64,000 nt of DNA from Jaltomata sinuosa (taxonomy: Eukaryota; Streptophyta; Magnoliopsida; Solanales; Solanaceae), in assembly GCA_003996215.1 (NCBI GenBank), contig QJPP01002912.1:928968-992967 (forward strand). The letters are read 5' to 3'. How positions within the stretch are numbered: the stretch's first letter is position 1; every line of letters starts with the position of its first letter. A program made the position numbers and the translations under genes. The notes under the pieces were generated by a model. It did no database searches. It was not told where the DNA came from and saw only the letters and a list, made by a program, of their open reading frames with translations. Shown one piece after another: positions 1 to 12,600 of this stretch.

Positions 1-254
1 ACTCGAACTTTCGAGTAAGGGATTCCTTTGACCAAGAACCTTGGTTTAATTCTTTGATATTACCAAGAATGTTGACGGAAGTCAACGATTTCCAAAGTTG
101 AAGCTCTAGAATGAGGAACGGCCATAAAGACCAAACAAACGGCCCGGGCACCGAACTACCGCTCCCGACAAGCCATAAATGACTTGCCGCTACAAGTAAG
201 CTCTAATGGTACAAGAAAGGTGAAAGTGTGTAAATGACCGGAAGGGTCATTACA
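1..254 (-). mobile_element. LTR of a gypsy-type retrotransposon, cut by the window edge
   Basis: Read on the minus strand, a sequence starting TGTAATGACC at 254 interrupts the transposase reading frame of the CACTA element immediately after residues that still match the DUF4218 region. TGTAATGACC is close to the first bases of the chromovirus LTRs further right in this window. The first bases form an inverted repeat (GTAATGACC, short loop, GGTCATTTAC). The other end lies outside the window, so the TSD cannot be checked; the five bases next to the junction are AATGC at 255-259. The rest of the stretch has no convincing reading frame. It could be a solo LTR or one end of a full element. Confidence 0.5.
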
Positions 255-2595
255 AATGCCCTCATCATCCTCTGTTGGATACCTACTGAATTTTGTCTTC
301 ACCCCATCATCTAGGTATCTCGAACAAAAGTTTAGACATTTTGTAGCCAAAAAACCCTTTGCTATTGATGCTTCTGCAGTTTTTCGATTACGAACATGCC
401 CCTTAAAGTCACACATATCTCTTTCAACAAGATACATCCAACGTAAATGAGTCGGACCCCCAAGCTTAATTTCATCTACTAAATGAATAGGCAACTGTGT
501 CATTATATCAAAAAAGGTTGGACGAAAAATCTTTTCGAGTTCCCATTCTATATCTATGATTTTAGCCTTCAGTTTATCAAGATCACTTTTTCTTATAACC
601 TTACTACATATAGCTCTAAAATAATTTCCCAACCTAATCAAGGTCAAAGACAAATTCTTCGGTAACTCTCTCCTAACTGCAATCTGAAGCAAATAATGCA
701 ATATGAAATGAGCATCATGGATTTTGTATCCTGATACTTTCATCTCATCTATTTGCAAACGATTTGATATATTAGAGGCAAACCCTTTCATTAATTTGAC
801 ATCTTTTAAAACAGTGCAAAACAATTTTTTCTCCTCTGGTTTCATGGAGAAACAAACTTTAGCCAGATGTACTTTACCACTGTTATTATCTTCTACTGGT
901 TGAAGATCTTTGCATATCCCCATTTCATGCAAGTCATAGCATGAATTTATATGATCTTTGGACTTTCCAGGCACATCCAACAAAGTACCAAGCAAACTAT
1001 CACACACATTCTTCTCTATGTATATTGCATCAAGATTGTGCCTCAATTTATTTTGTGCCCAATACGGCAACTTAAGAAATATGGATTTTTTTCCATGGAC
1101 CATCGCTGTTTTTTTTTTTGGCTCTTTCCAAAAACATTATTGAATTCACGTAGTTCTTCAAGGACTTGTTCACCTGATAAGGGAGTAGGTGCAGCTTTAT
1201 GCTCCTCTTTACCATTAAATAATTTCTTATCTTTTTGATATGGATGATCAGGAGGCAAAAATTACAAGTAGGGCATGCGCATCTCCCCTTGGTGCTCCAT
1301 CCAAAAAGCATTGCAAATGCTGAAAAATCACTAACTGTCCACAACAAAGCTGCACGCATATTAAATATTTCCATAGTTTCAGCATCATATGTTTCCACTC
1401 CCACTTTTGATAGTTCATTCAACTCCACAATTACTGGTTGTAAGTATACATCTATATCATTTCTAGGAGACGAGGGACCTGGAATAATCATTGACAACAT
1501 TATATACTCCGGCTGCATACATAACCATGGTGCTAAATTATAATTCATTAACACAACTGGTTATGTGCTATGAGAAATGCTCATAGTTCTAAATGGATTA
1601 AAACCATCACTTGAAAGACCCAATCTAACATTACGAGCATCTTTAGAGAAGTCGAGGTACAAGGAATCAAAATCTTTCCAAGCTTCCCCATCAGCAGGAT
1701 ATCTTAAATTCCCATCTTCAGGTCATTCAGTACCATGCCATCTCATAGCTATATATGTTTCAGAATACATGAATATCCTCTGAATCCTAGGCTTTAAAGA
1801 AAAGTACCTTAACACCTTTGCTGGAACTTTAGTGGTCTTGTTAGTGAACTCATCAGGAATATTTTTCCATCTAGAAGACCCACACATAGAGAAATTATCC
1901 AGTTTTGCATTATCATTCCAGAATAACATGCAATCTTTAGGGCATGCATGATTTTTTTCATAATTAAGACCCAAATCTTTTATCACTTTTCTTGCTTTGT
2001 GGAAAGACTCGGCTATCTGAGAAAATGGAATAAACTCTTTTATGAAGTCTAATAACTTTGAAAAGGCTACATTACTCAGCCCATGAATGCATTTAAACAA
2101 GTACAACCAGATGGTGAAACTCAACTTAGAAAAATTCTTGCACCCCAGATACAACTCTTCTTTTTCTTCCTCCACTAATTTAATTTTTTTTTTTGCATCT
2201 TAAGATGGTCACTCTTTTACTCCTTCTTTCCTATGGTCATCTTCTACATTTCTAAAAGTATCATGAAGTAGCTTATCAATAATATCATGCATTTCAGAAT
2301 TTTCATCATCATTGGTTGGATGTGCCATATTTGGATGTGGCATATTTCTTGAGGAAAACCCTTCTCCATGAAAAACCCATTGAGTGTATCTAGGAACAAA
2401 GCGATGACCAAATAAGTGATCCTATACCACATCTCGACAACGCCAATAACGATTAAAGCACCTTCTTCAAGGGCATAATTTTTCACTTCCTAGAGAAGCT
2501 CGTTCAACTGCCTTATTGAGAAAATTCTTGACTCCACATTTATACTCATTGGTGGATCTTGGGAGATACATCCAACTTTTATCTCCAATATTCAT
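255..2595 (-). pseudogene. TNP2-type CACTA transposase, broken
   Basis: This is the transposase that would cut and paste the CACTA element. On the minus strand the blocks follow the family order. At about 2595-2350 lies an N-terminal transposase-associated domain with SWMYLPRS, a Cys-rich stretch and GHRFVPRYTQWVFHGEGF. At 2175-1723 and 1554-1260 lies the tnp2 core with PWLCMQPEYIMLS, IPGPSSPRNDIDVYLQP, MRAALLWTVSDF and GWSTKGRCACPTC. At 1258-255 follows the part from HPYQKDKKLFNGKEEH through the DUF4218-like stretch HLVDEIKLGGPTHLRWMY to YPTEDDEG, where an LTR cuts it. In-frame stops (for example in the N-terminal block near 2445 and 2425) and at least three frame changes show that it is dead. 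The domain names are from family knowledge. The ATG is not certain because the N-terminal block has no clean start. Confidence 0.85.
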
Positions 2596-2599
2596 TGAT

Positions 2600-4560
2600 C
2601 AATATCCTATGTGACAAGAATAAAACACAAAATCCAAAAAATTATGAGTATAGAGAGTCTAGAGAACTTAACGTTTCTGTATATGTACAGGCAATATTGT
2701 TAGGTAATTTAAATCATTTGTATAACATATATTTAATAGACAATAAAACAAAGAAATGCTAGCCATACACTGAGTTATATATTTTAGTTACTATATAAAA
2801 AACAGCAAGAACAAAGATAAATCTATTTACTAACAAACCTCTAAACAGACAAACAAACAAGTTTTCATGTGATTTTTTTTTAACTCAACTGTTAAAGAGG
2901 CATGCCAATTGTAAGCTATTTACTTGGGTGAAAATCCACAAAAGAGACAAGAATGATGATCAAATTGTCATTACAGAGGAAAGACATACTTATCAAAACA
3001 TATATGTACATCGACAACTTCTCTACTCTTTCTCTCTTTCTGTCTCTCTCACACTCTACTAGTATGACATAGCAACAGTCCTCATTTTCATGCAGCTACC
3101 TATTGTTTAATTTTTTTCATTACCCTCTTATATAGGACAATTCTAAACCTCCACATTAATTAAAGATAAAATGTGGCAGTCTTAAGAGTAGAACCCAACA
3201 AACATTGAGGAATTAAGTGGTTTACCAGCTTTCATCATTTTAGAAGCTCTGTATAAATAGATGACAAAGAATCAGATGCAAAACTAATTAAAGAAAGCTC
3301 GTAATAAAATATTTTACTAATTCAAAGAAAGCCTTATAATCTAGTAAACTTTTGACTGTCTACAAATAAATTATAGGAATAACACATCTTGCCCATTATA
3401 TTTACCACAAAAATAGTAAAATCACATCAATGCAACTTCAACTTTAATTTTCTTTAAAGTATGAAGAACATGATAACTTCAGTCAACATTTTTTACTAAA
3501 TCTACCTCATTAAAGATAAGGCAATACATATACATGCACAATAGAGAACCTGGCAGCTTCACAGTTTCCAAATATTACACTTCTAGTAAAGGTTTGAGAA
3601 GTACCAAACGAGATGATAGAACAACAACATAGGATACACAAGGTTGCTGGTGCAAAACTTGATCAAAAAGATCATGTAAAATCATATGTTAAAGAATGAT
3701 AATATTACAGACAAATATAAATGGATACATTACCTGCTGACCAAGGCAGAGGTGTGGTATCGCAATATTAAAGTATTTAAGCAAGATTTTTCAACCAATA
3801 ATGGATTTTAGTTCACACTCAGAGACATCTTGAGAATGTATTTAAATCAGTATTCCACATCAAGTGTGAACTCAAAAATTTAATAAAATTTTAGCTACAA
3901 ATTACAATATTGTGAATTCAACAGAACTAGCTAGGTTCGACATCAGTTGAATGAAATGTTCTATTCAGAACAATAACCTTAAAGTTTTATACCAATAATG
4001 CATTTCTTCACATTTGACAGAACAAACTCAAAATACAAATCAGAATTCTCAAAGCCTTAGTACAAAATTAACTACGAATCAGAATATGACTCATAAAAAT
4101 GAAACCCTTGTAATTTTAGAAACTACTAAGTATTTTTCCTACAGAAACTATTATACCACAATATATAGTTATTGCGCTAAATAAACCTTGCATTGTTCAC
4201 ATCAGATCTAACTAAACCATTGTTAGTGAAACTTTTTGCAGTGACAGCAATAATCACTACAACACATATCAAATCCAGCAGAAACAACTAACCAAACAAA
4301 TGAGACCACAAAATCCCCCTAAAATCCTAACAAAATTCTCAAACAATAAAAAAACAAAAACATAAATGTTTCTCTTTTTCTGTGAATTTTTGTGTATAGT
4401 TTATCAAAGTATTTGTAATATTAGTCGATAACCCATAATATTTTTCTATGAACCACAAATAGATTATATTGCAGACACAAATTAGAACATTAACATAGAT
4501 TTCATAGAAACTCATTTGTGTATTCTTTAAATTTTTGTCAAACAAGACATCTGATTTTGA
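2600..4560. other. Non-coding interior of the CACTA element
   Basis: This AT-rich stretch lies between the transposase remnant and the subterminal region. I see no credible coding sequence; short open frames are scattered and resemble nothing. A CT-rich microsatellite lies at about 3021-3059 (CTCTTTCTCTCTTTCTGTCT and similar). In other CACTA elements this position holds transposase introns or a second gene of TNPA type, but I cannot recognise either here. Confidence 0.5.
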
Positions 4561-4626
4561 AAAATAACACATGCATGACAAATTAGAGACAGAGAGTCCA
4601 TGGATTCTTACATGCAAAGAGTTTGA

Positions 4627-4880
4627 TGCCGGAGAAGAACACTGTTGGAGAAGAAGACCCACAAAGAAAAATAATTTCACAGAAGAAGAAGACCCACAAA
4701 GAACCCTGTCAGAAAAGAATACCCACAAAGAAAAACACTTTCAACAAGCAGACCTTTCTCCGGAGAAGAATACCCACAAAGAAAAATACTTTCATGAAGA
4801 AGACCTTTCACCTGAGAAGAAGACCAAAAATCTTTCGCCGGAGAAAATGACCTGCCGGAGATGAAGACCTGCCAGAGAAG
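4627..4880. repeat. Imperfect tandem repeat inside the CACTA element
   Basis: The motif ACCCACAAAGAA occurs at 4657, 4692, 4721 and 4772, alternating with GCCGGAGA/CTCCGGAGA motifs at about 4627, 4759, 4838 and 4853. Spacing is irregular (35, 29 and 51 bp), so this is a scrambled purine-rich array and not a clean minisatellite. An open frame runs through it on the plus strand and reads as Lys/Glu/Pro repeats, which is explained by the purine-rich repeat and need not be a gene. Confidence 0.6.
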
Positions 4881-5084
4881 AAGACTATGATGGAGTTTGC
4901 TCAACCAGCTAGTCTAGGGAGAAGTTGTACTCCAGAGCATTTCATTTTTAATTTGTTTGTGTAAAATGAGAATAGTTTGTCTGAGTGTGTGATATGTTAA
5001 ATAGCATTTTTAATTTTTTTTAATAAAAAAAAATATTCCCGGGTCACCAAATTATTGGAGGAAAAAATTCCCGGCTAATTAATT

Positions 5085-5320
5085 TTAGGCTTAAAAAACT
5101 GTAGCCACAGATCTTGTATGGAGACAGTTAAAACTCACGTTACCATAGATACATTTAATACGATGGTTGTGGATATTACGCGATGGTTTATTTTAACAAG
5201 TGTCCTATTAGAGCCAATGATATTAGGTGACGGTTATAACCGTCTCCATAGTTTGCCTATTGTAACAGTTGTATAACCATCGCAAAATAATCGTTGCCAT
5301 ACACCCAATTTCAAGTAGTG
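5085..5320. repeat. CACTA terminal inverted repeat and subterminal motifs
   Basis: The element end is at 5320 (CACTACTTGAAA on the minus strand). Inside it, CGATGGTT occurs at 5161-5168 and 5181-5188 and in reverse (AACCATCG) at 5275-5282. A perfect 16-bp palindrome, GACGGTTATAACCGTC, lies at 5229-5244. Repeated short motifs in both directions near the ends are where the CACTA-encoded TNPA-type protein binds in the maize En/Spm system. That role is inferred here by position only. Confidence 0.7.
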
Positions 5321-5323
5321 ACA

Positions 5324-6597
5324 TGTCCCGCAGTGATTGGGAAGTGTGTGTTTGTAGTAAAATGCGCATAACTTTTTACTCCAAACTCGTATCGACAAGC
5401 AGTTTATTGTGTCGAAAATTAGACTCAAATACCTTTAATTTGGTACTTCATAGGACCTATAAATCCTTTTATATTGAGAGATATATCCATTACAAGTAAG
5501 ACTATGTACGAGCTTGCTTGAAATAGTCCACCATAGTGAATCCTTCAATTTGAAATTTTGTTTCAAGTCTCCCCTTGGTCTCTAACCTTGGTCTAGCACT
5601 TTAAATGGCTTAATATAAGTGTCCATTTGTATAATTATCAATTCACAACCTTATTATCTTAGATCATAATGATTCCTTCACATTTACGAGTGGCACGAGT
5701 ATCTTATGTTCTGGGCATTACAATAAGAAACATAAAAATTTGCCTTAACAAAATAAAAACCAATCTCAAAACTTTGATTACAATGAAACTTGTCATAATA
5801 CAACTGAATTCCTCCCTAGGAATTAGTCTAAACAGGTACAAGAGCTACTAAGAAATTGGACAAACTAAGACACAACTCCCACAAATTGTACTAGGCGTGG
5901 TACCCGAGCCAACCAATAAATTATACCAGGTGTGGTACCCAAGCCAACCGTGAAATCACAGATATCACAACAATCACAATCATAATAAATACAAGCCACA
6001 CTTGTACAACCAACAAGCATTTAAGACAGGTTCATTACATGTGATTGACAATATGATATCATTTAGCATTCATTCCCTTATTCCCTAAACATGTATTGTA
6101 CAAGTAATGTTAACAAAATAGTTACATACACACATAACATAATTTGGGAGTACAACAACCATCACCTACTACATAACAACTATGATTCATCATCTTAGCT
6201 TCTGGTGTCCTGTCTGAAGACAGATCCCCAACTTATCTAACTAAGCACGTTACTTTATATAAATCAATCCCAGACTCATTTAGGAATACACCCGCATCCA
6301 AACGAAGTTTGTCCCCTAATACCATGAACTTAGTCTCTCTTTGTTCATTTCTATTACCCTTATTATACCAACTCGGGGAATCCACTATGACCCCGCAACC
6401 CCATTTTTTATTATATTCTCATTACCAATTTCGGGAACCCACCCATAATCTAATTCCCCAAGGACTAACAACAATAATATAAACCTCAACAATCAGTCAT
6501 AGGGTCAACATTACTTAAAATAGTAATTTCCCACCCCTATAGCAATATTTAATACGTTTTATCCATCCAAACTTCATGCCCGAGGGCCTAAGCATAC
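5324..6597. other. Old LTR-like DNA, no gene
   Basis: No coding sequence is supported here. At 5888-5951 there are two copies of a GTACYAGG-spacer-GGTACC motif that is otherwise found as a tandem array in the chromovirus LTRs of this window, so at least part of this stretch is probably a decayed relative of those LTRs. On the minus strand TGTAATGCCC at 5722 could be an LTR start. The stretch is interrupted at 6597 by chromovirus A and resumes at 42578: the five bases CATAC occur at 6593-6597 and again at 42573-42577. Confidence 0.45.
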
Positions 6598-7452
6598 TGT
6601 CACGACCCAGACCGCCATGAGTAGCACTCACCCAACCCCCGGGTGAGAGAACAATTATTGCCCCGAACTTAATTGTTCTAACAGCTCAAAACCAAGTGCG
6701 GAAAGTAAACTAGCATTCAATAATTTAGGAAAAATACTTCATTAACATTAACCTACAAAAATTATACCCTAGAACCTGAAAGTCGCCGTACCAAACAATC
6801 TACCAATGTCTTGAGTACAGTGATGTAATCCTAAAACATAAAGGAAATAGTTTAAGCCTGAAACAAATGGGCTACAACTCTAAAGATAGATCCAAGGCAG
6901 CTTAATCGAACAGCTTACCCTTGAATTCTGGAACGCTGGTACTACAGATGAGGTCGCATCTCAGCCGCCGAAAGATTTTCTGTACTCACAAGAAAGACAA
7001 GCAAGTGCAGTATCAGTACACTACCACTTTGTACTGGTAGGATCATCAGACAGTTTCCAAATAAATAGTGTGTAAGTAGTACAACAATACCAAGTAAAAT
7101 ATATGGAAAACATGCAACAACATTAACAGGCTCCCCTTAGACTACTAGACTCTTCCTAACTTGTTCCCGCATTAAATCCACCCTTAATAACAATAAGCAA
7201 CAGTCACATACACGTAACCATCCTTTCTACCTAGCCAAGACCCACCCTGGGATCCCCTGTAGACAACACATAAGTGTTAACAGACAACCCAGCCTAAATA
7301 AAGACCGATTAAACACATAAATAGAATTCTCGGTCACTCATGGACCACCAGTCAATATCATAATTCAACAAACAGCCCGGTTCACTGACAAAACCAATAC
7401 CAGTCAATGTAATGTAATCAATAACAATGCAATGATACAGAAAAGTAAACCC

Positions 7453-7640
7453 GTACCAGGTATGGTATCCGAGCCAATCTTTAGTAATTCGTACCAGGCA
7501 TGGTACCCGTGCCAACCATTTGTTATACCTGTACCAAGCGTGGTACCCATGCCAACCGTTAGTATACCTATACCAGACATTGTACCCGAGACAACCGTTA
7601 GTATACTTGTACCAGGCATGGTACCCGAGCAAACTGAATA
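7453..7640. repeat. 39-bp hairpin minisatellite in the chromovirus LTR, five copies
   Basis: Copies start at about 7453, 7491, 7531, 7570 and 7609. Each unit holds GTACCA-4 bases-TGGTAC, a 6-bp inverted repeat around a four-base loop (variants GGTA, GGCA, AGCG, GACA), separated by a spacer of GCCAACCGTTAGTATACCT type. Homologous arrays are at 41178, 45424 and 52712. Confidence 0.85.
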
Positions 7641-8326
7641 TCAACAATCCACAGTCAATATATGAACACACAACTTGTAAGCCAACAAGTACACATCGTT
7701 CAACTCACAAACTGTAAAACAAGACCCTTAGACATTATACACGATCCCTTTAAGAAATGCAATTCATACATCCACTTAGATAAGAGTACAATCATATACA
7801 ATATTCACAGAAATCATAAGCCATCACCTACCTCGAAATGATCCAAGATCTATTCAACCTAAGCTTTCCCGTGTTACGAATTCCTTTCTCATTCTTGGTC
7901 TAAAATAACATACAAGTACATGAAATTAACAAACAAGGCCTGCACATTACTCGGATTATAGTAAATCCCAAAACCCCAAGCCACCCATGATCATCCCGGG
8001 CTTTCCACCATTAATTTCCCTAGTTCTATCATTTTTACCTATAAAAATAGAGAATTTAACAACCTATGATCATAATATCTTACCTTTAACAACACCCAAG
8101 AACATTCAAGTCTAGAATCCCCCTTCTTCCCCAGATTCTACCATTCCTAGGTTATTCCAACCTTCCCCCAAGTTCCCTCCTAGCAATTCTACCACATAGG
8201 AAAAGTATTACGAAGACTAGGGAGTAGAAATGGAGGAAAAATGTCTGGAATCGCCTTGCCCTTCTCACAAAACTAAATTGTGAAAATTGAATGCTTTGGG
8301 GAATGTTTCAGCTTTAATTCCCGTCG

Positions 8327-8475
8327 AGCCCTCTATAACGGTTCGCTCCGCTATAGCGGTTCCACTGTAGCAGAGTCTCCTGATATAGCGGAGGCTGACT
8401 GATGTTGACCTCCACTATAGCGGTAATTTTTCTGCTACGACAAAGGCCGCTACGGCAAAGTGTCAACTGCTATAG
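8327..8475. repeat. Cluster of CCGCTATAGCGG-like palindromes
   Basis: Decayed copies of the palindrome CCGCTATAGCGG and half-sites (TATAGCGGTT, CTGTAGCAG, GATATAGCGG, CACTATAGCGG, GCTACGGC) occur in this part of the LTR, near its 5' side in element orientation. The same cluster is present in the other three chromovirus LTRs. Confidence 0.7.
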
Positions 8476-9103
8476 CGGTTGACACGGGACACAAAGTCGT
8501 AAAACCTCCAAAATCAGTCCATTTTACAACACACTTATTTTTTCGACATCCCGAAACAACCCCTTCACATCGACCTCTATTTCGAGAGTTCTACTTATCC
8601 AAATTTGATTCCAAAAAGTCCCCCGAACTCCTTTATGTGTTAGCTATGAGGAAAACTAGCTCAACACAAGACATCCGACCCCATCCTTAGCAAGATGTTC
8701 CTAGACCATGCCACACTCTTAAACCGTCCGAGACTAGCCTAGCCGAGAATTTCAAACCCCCTATTTTGATCCTTTTCGGGCAAGGATGGAAAAACATGGC
8801 TTTGTTCATTGAAAAGTTTGTTTCAAAAATCTAATTAAAGTTTCTGAAACGTCTTCAATTTAAAGCAAGAGTCGCCACTTAGTTTTTATAAAGTAAAAAC
8901 CAAGAAGAACTTATAAGAATTTTTAAAATCCAAAACAGATAAAGACTTTAAAAATTAAGAGACTAAGGGTAAGGGTTCAAGTTAATACTCTTGGAAGGGT
9001 GTTACGGCACCAAGAGTATCCGCTAACTCGCGGTTGCCCGGGCTTGTTTGAAATACTAACTTGTTGACTAACTTTGAAAAGACGGGATTGATTTTAAAAG
9101 ACA

Positions 9104-9115
9104 ATTTTATATATA
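9104..9115 (-). promoter_or_regulatory. Candidate TATA box, Ogre-like 3' LTR
   Basis: The minus strand reads TTATATATAAAA. It is conserved at the matching place in the 5' LTR (29264-29275), about 340 bp before the LTR end, where the start of the retroviral-style transcript would be expected. Confidence 0.55.
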
Positions 9116-9344
9116 AGAGGGTTATTCTATAAAGACAATATGAAAGAGTTGGTTTTTATTGCACATAAGGGAAAGGCGTCAATATTTAATGAAAACATTT
9201 TCACGAACAGTTGAAAGAAGCAGTGATTAATATTAAAAATATTTGAAAATAAATATTAACTTCGTTTGGGTATAATTCGACTAAGTTTACAAGGTCAGTC
9301 AAAATTATGCAATTAAGGACTAATCCTGTCCTAATTCTAGTGTG

Positions 9345-9612
9345 TGGTCCCTCTTTAGGCCCACCACCGTTTTCACTTTGGACTTAGTCCATTTTGTCGA
9401 TTTTTCAGCCCTTTGGGCTACTGCTGCTGGGGAATGTTATGGGCTTTGGCCCAATTTTATTTATTCAGTCCATTTTGGACTTCTGCCGATGCAGATCATT
9501 TCTTTTGGGGGTGGCCCATTTCTCTCCACCGTTATCGCTGTTGCCTCTGATGTTTTATCCCTTTTGGGATTATTCTTGCTGGACCATCAAATAATGTTGT
9601 GCTAAGCCCAAC
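9345..9612. promoter_or_regulatory. Cluster of TGGGC/GCCCA motifs in the Ogre-like 3' LTR
   Basis: Many GGCCCA, TGGGCT and GCCCAA motifs lie within 270 bp, 230-500 bp upstream of the candidate TATA box in element orientation. In plant promoters GGCCCA/TGGGCY are site-II type sequences bound by TCP factors; the role here is inferred. The cluster is better preserved in the 5' LTR. Confidence 0.45.
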
Positions 9613-12600
9613 TAGAAGATGCAGGGGAATTTTGGGAGTCCAATTGGGCTCCACCGGATTTCATACATAGAAAGAGTAAAATAAATGAGGCTTAGTACGT
9701 GTCTTAACTAAATTAAACAAAGAAACTATTTCAAAAAGTGTAAATTTTACACTTAAGAAATATACACCAATGTGCAGGTATTTATACCAAGTTAAAGCAT
9801 ATGAAACAAGGACATTCATACAATAAAATCACTAATTTTATCACTTAAGACATATGTTTTATGAAACTTAGCCATTTCAAAACATTCATATGGATTAACC
9901 ATTTTTCAGAAAATCAATAAGGGGGTAGGGAGTGGTTCAAACAAGACATGTATTCTTAGATGCACAGAAGTGGTATCACATAGGCATAAGGCACATATTC
10001 AACATTTTTTTCAATACTACATTTAAACATATAGAGCAGCTTCCATATAATTTGAACAAAAGACTAATTTAAGAAACTAATCTGGAAATCACATACCAGT
10101 CATAGACAAGTCAAGCGATATGAACAAGCATTTTTAAAATTGATTACTCAGTACAACTAATACGAAATCACTCTAGAAAATAAAGGAGAAGTATATGGGA
10201 AATTTATTAACATGCTAAAGGCCAACATCATCTCATGGTTTATACAGATAACACATAGAGTAAACAGGGAGGTGATCATTTTGGTAGTGACAAAACAAAT
10301 GGAACTACAAGGGAGAGGAGCATGCCATGAAGGGACATATCTCCTCCCTTGGTTTTTTTCATAGCAGGACAATCACATACAATAATCAAGGAGTATGCTT
10401 AAATCATTTTTTTCAATGGAAAGGAACAAGGTAATCGGATAGAAGGAATGAGGAAAGGGGATGAGGGTTAAACAAGTCTAAAGCTAAACAGTTTTCATGT
10501 GACAATCAAGGAAGTAATAGCAAACAGTGAAAAGGGCAAAGGGGGAGTGAATATGCTTGTTGTTAAACAGGAAAGGGGGTTTATACATTCGTGGATTAAA
10601 CAAGTAGGAAATATATACTCGTGATATACATGCTATACTACTTAATCAAACCCACAAACTATGAGAAGAAATCAAGAATCAAAGATGACTCAAACATTAC
10701 CCTAAATGATACTAACGGTTTAACATGTAGACTGATACCACATAGCAAAAAAAAATAGTGAGGAAAGAAAGAAAACATTTGAAAAAGTAAAGCTCAAATC
10801 TAAGGGTAAATAGGGTAGGGGTAGATCATTGCTCACAAGTATGAAAATTTGTACTCAAATATACACTACACAGTTAGCTCAAGAACCAGTAAAAATCATA
10901 GACAATTAGGAATCAATCACTTGAACTAACATCACCTTAACCATGGAGGAGAGTAGTGCTAATAGTTCAAGAATACAGGTTGATACCTCGTAGTAAGAAA
11001 CAGTAAAGGAAAAAGGAAGACAAGTCAACGGTAGGACCAAAGGAACTAGGGGCAAACAGGGGAAGGGTCAAACATGCTTACATCAATTAACAAGTATAAA
11101 AATGTGTACTCACAATGTATACATGTTACACAGTTTACTCAAGAACCAAAAAACTCAAGATTGACCTAAACATCACCCTAAACATAGGAGAGCAATGTTA
11201 TAAGTTCATACATAGTTAAGACAATAAAGAAGAAAGAACAGGTTCATCAAAGAAAAAGACTAAGAACAACAAAGAGGGATAGAGTTTTTCATGAACAAAA
11301 TCAGACCTAAGTCCTAACAATAGGCTCATGCTCGAGTTCATAGCATTTATACATCACATAAGTCAAAACTATACTAGTGGAACTATGGGGTTTATACCGG
11401 GAAAAGGAGAACAATGTCTAAAACTTATCACAGACAGCTATTTAGACATGAGCAAAGCATTTTATCCTTTAATCAATACATGCATGAAACAACAACATCT
11501 AGACAGGGTTAGTAAACCAAATAGGAGCATGATTGTGACAAAGGGGGTTGAGGAAAAACAAGAGAAAAAAATTAAAAATTTCATGTACAAAACAAGACAA
11601 ATTTCATACCACAACATTCACATCTTTTAGCTACAGATTTTAACTACGAACTCTCATTTACCTCTACTATTTTAACAAATCAAACACAGCTAGTGAGGAT
11701 CATGGTGTTTCTAACTGAGATTGCCACTCAAAATCATAATAACAGCCTAGAACCGAAACACATATCATAATATAGCAAACAAGACCAGAAATCCAGATTC
11801 GTTCAACTTAAACATTTCATAATAAAATAAAAGAAAGGGAAACAGTAAAGAGAGGTAGGTGAGGATTATACCTTTTCTAGGGCAGCAACTTGAACCTTGA
11901 ACCTCACCGGAAGTTTTACCACCACAGGATTAGCGCAAACTCGTTAGAACTCGAATTTTTAGTATTTATTTTCCAAGCTAGCTGACAGGTTTCATGAGGT
12001 TAGAGAATCGATTCTCCAGAACCCCCAATATTTCCCCAAAATTAGCTCCTTTACATGCAGCTGGGGGGGGTATTTATAGGGAATTTTGGGTGAAAATGGG
12101 GGGGAAAACCAGAGGGGGTTTTGGGGATTTTGCTGAGGAATTCAAACTCCTCAGCTGGAGCAATGTTCACAGCAACAACTTGTACGAAATTGTACAAGTT
12201 TTACAGATTTACTGGAGATGAGTGACACCTGGAGCTTCTGGAAGTTTCTCAACTTTGCCAGCTCAATTTTGGATGGAGCTAGGGACGACGTTTTGGAATT
12301 TTAACGATGGTGATGAAGATTTGAAGTTGGATTCGTCAAGAAACGTTAGGGGAACGTTGGGGTTGTACTGGTTTTCATCGTTTGTTGGAGACGGCGAAGA
12401 GAGAGGAGAGTTAAGGGGTGTACTGGGTGAGCTGAGGTGTTGTATGAGGCACGTTGCTCGTACAACGTCCTCTTTCTGAGGAACGCGTGAGAGAGTGGCG
12501 GGGGTATACGGCGCTTAGGGTTTCTGAGAGGTGTTTGATAGGAGATGAAGAAGAAGAGAGATTAAGGGTTCGTTTGTTTGTCTGATGAGAGAAGAGAAGA

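Larger units (their letters stand above)
255..5320 (-). mobile_element. CACTA (En/Spm) DNA transposon, right-hand part
   Basis: The minus strand carries a TNP2-type transposase pseudogene, and the right end shows the expected terminus: on the minus strand the sequence starting at 5320 is CACTACTTGAAATTGGG, matching the CACTA class of terminal inverted repeats. The next three bases (ACA, 5321-5323) are the probable 3-bp target duplication. About 230 bp inside the end there are short repeated motifs on both strands, as is usual in the subterminal regions of this class. The left terminus is not in the window because an LTR interrupts the element at 254. In element orientation the order is terminus, subterminal repeats, a long non-coding leader with a tandem repeat, then transposase. 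Confidence 0.85.
6598..8761 (-). repeat. Chromovirus A 3' LTR, main part
   Basis: This is the terminal 2164 bp (in element orientation) of the 3' LTR. It aligns by eye with 40323-42480: both contain the GTACC-type minisatellite, the GCTATAGCGG motif cluster, and the stretches near 6790, 6930 and 7720. It ends on the right at CCCCC (8757-8761), where the Ogre-like element entered. The missing LTR start lies at 34228-34283 and 35634-35651. No coding sequence; small open frames across the minisatellite are repeat artefacts. Confidence 0.9.

Noticed and set aside
3021..3059. CT-rich run as a possible splice or regulatory element
   Set aside because: A simple microsatellite with no exon on either side that I can support.
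4571..4864. 97-codon Lys/Glu/Pro-repeat frame
   Set aside because: Produced by a purine-rich repeat in the CACTA leader, on the strand opposite to the transposase.
7309..7671. 120-codon frame with TYR-TRP-rich repeats
   Set aside because: Reads the 39-bp minisatellite of the chromovirus LTR; similar frames appear at every copy of that array.
9342..9605. 87-codon open frame conserved at 29541-29804
   Set aside because: Same explanation: the two Ogre-like LTRs share it. It reads through the GCCCA motif cluster, is on the strand opposite to the element's genes, and resembles no family.
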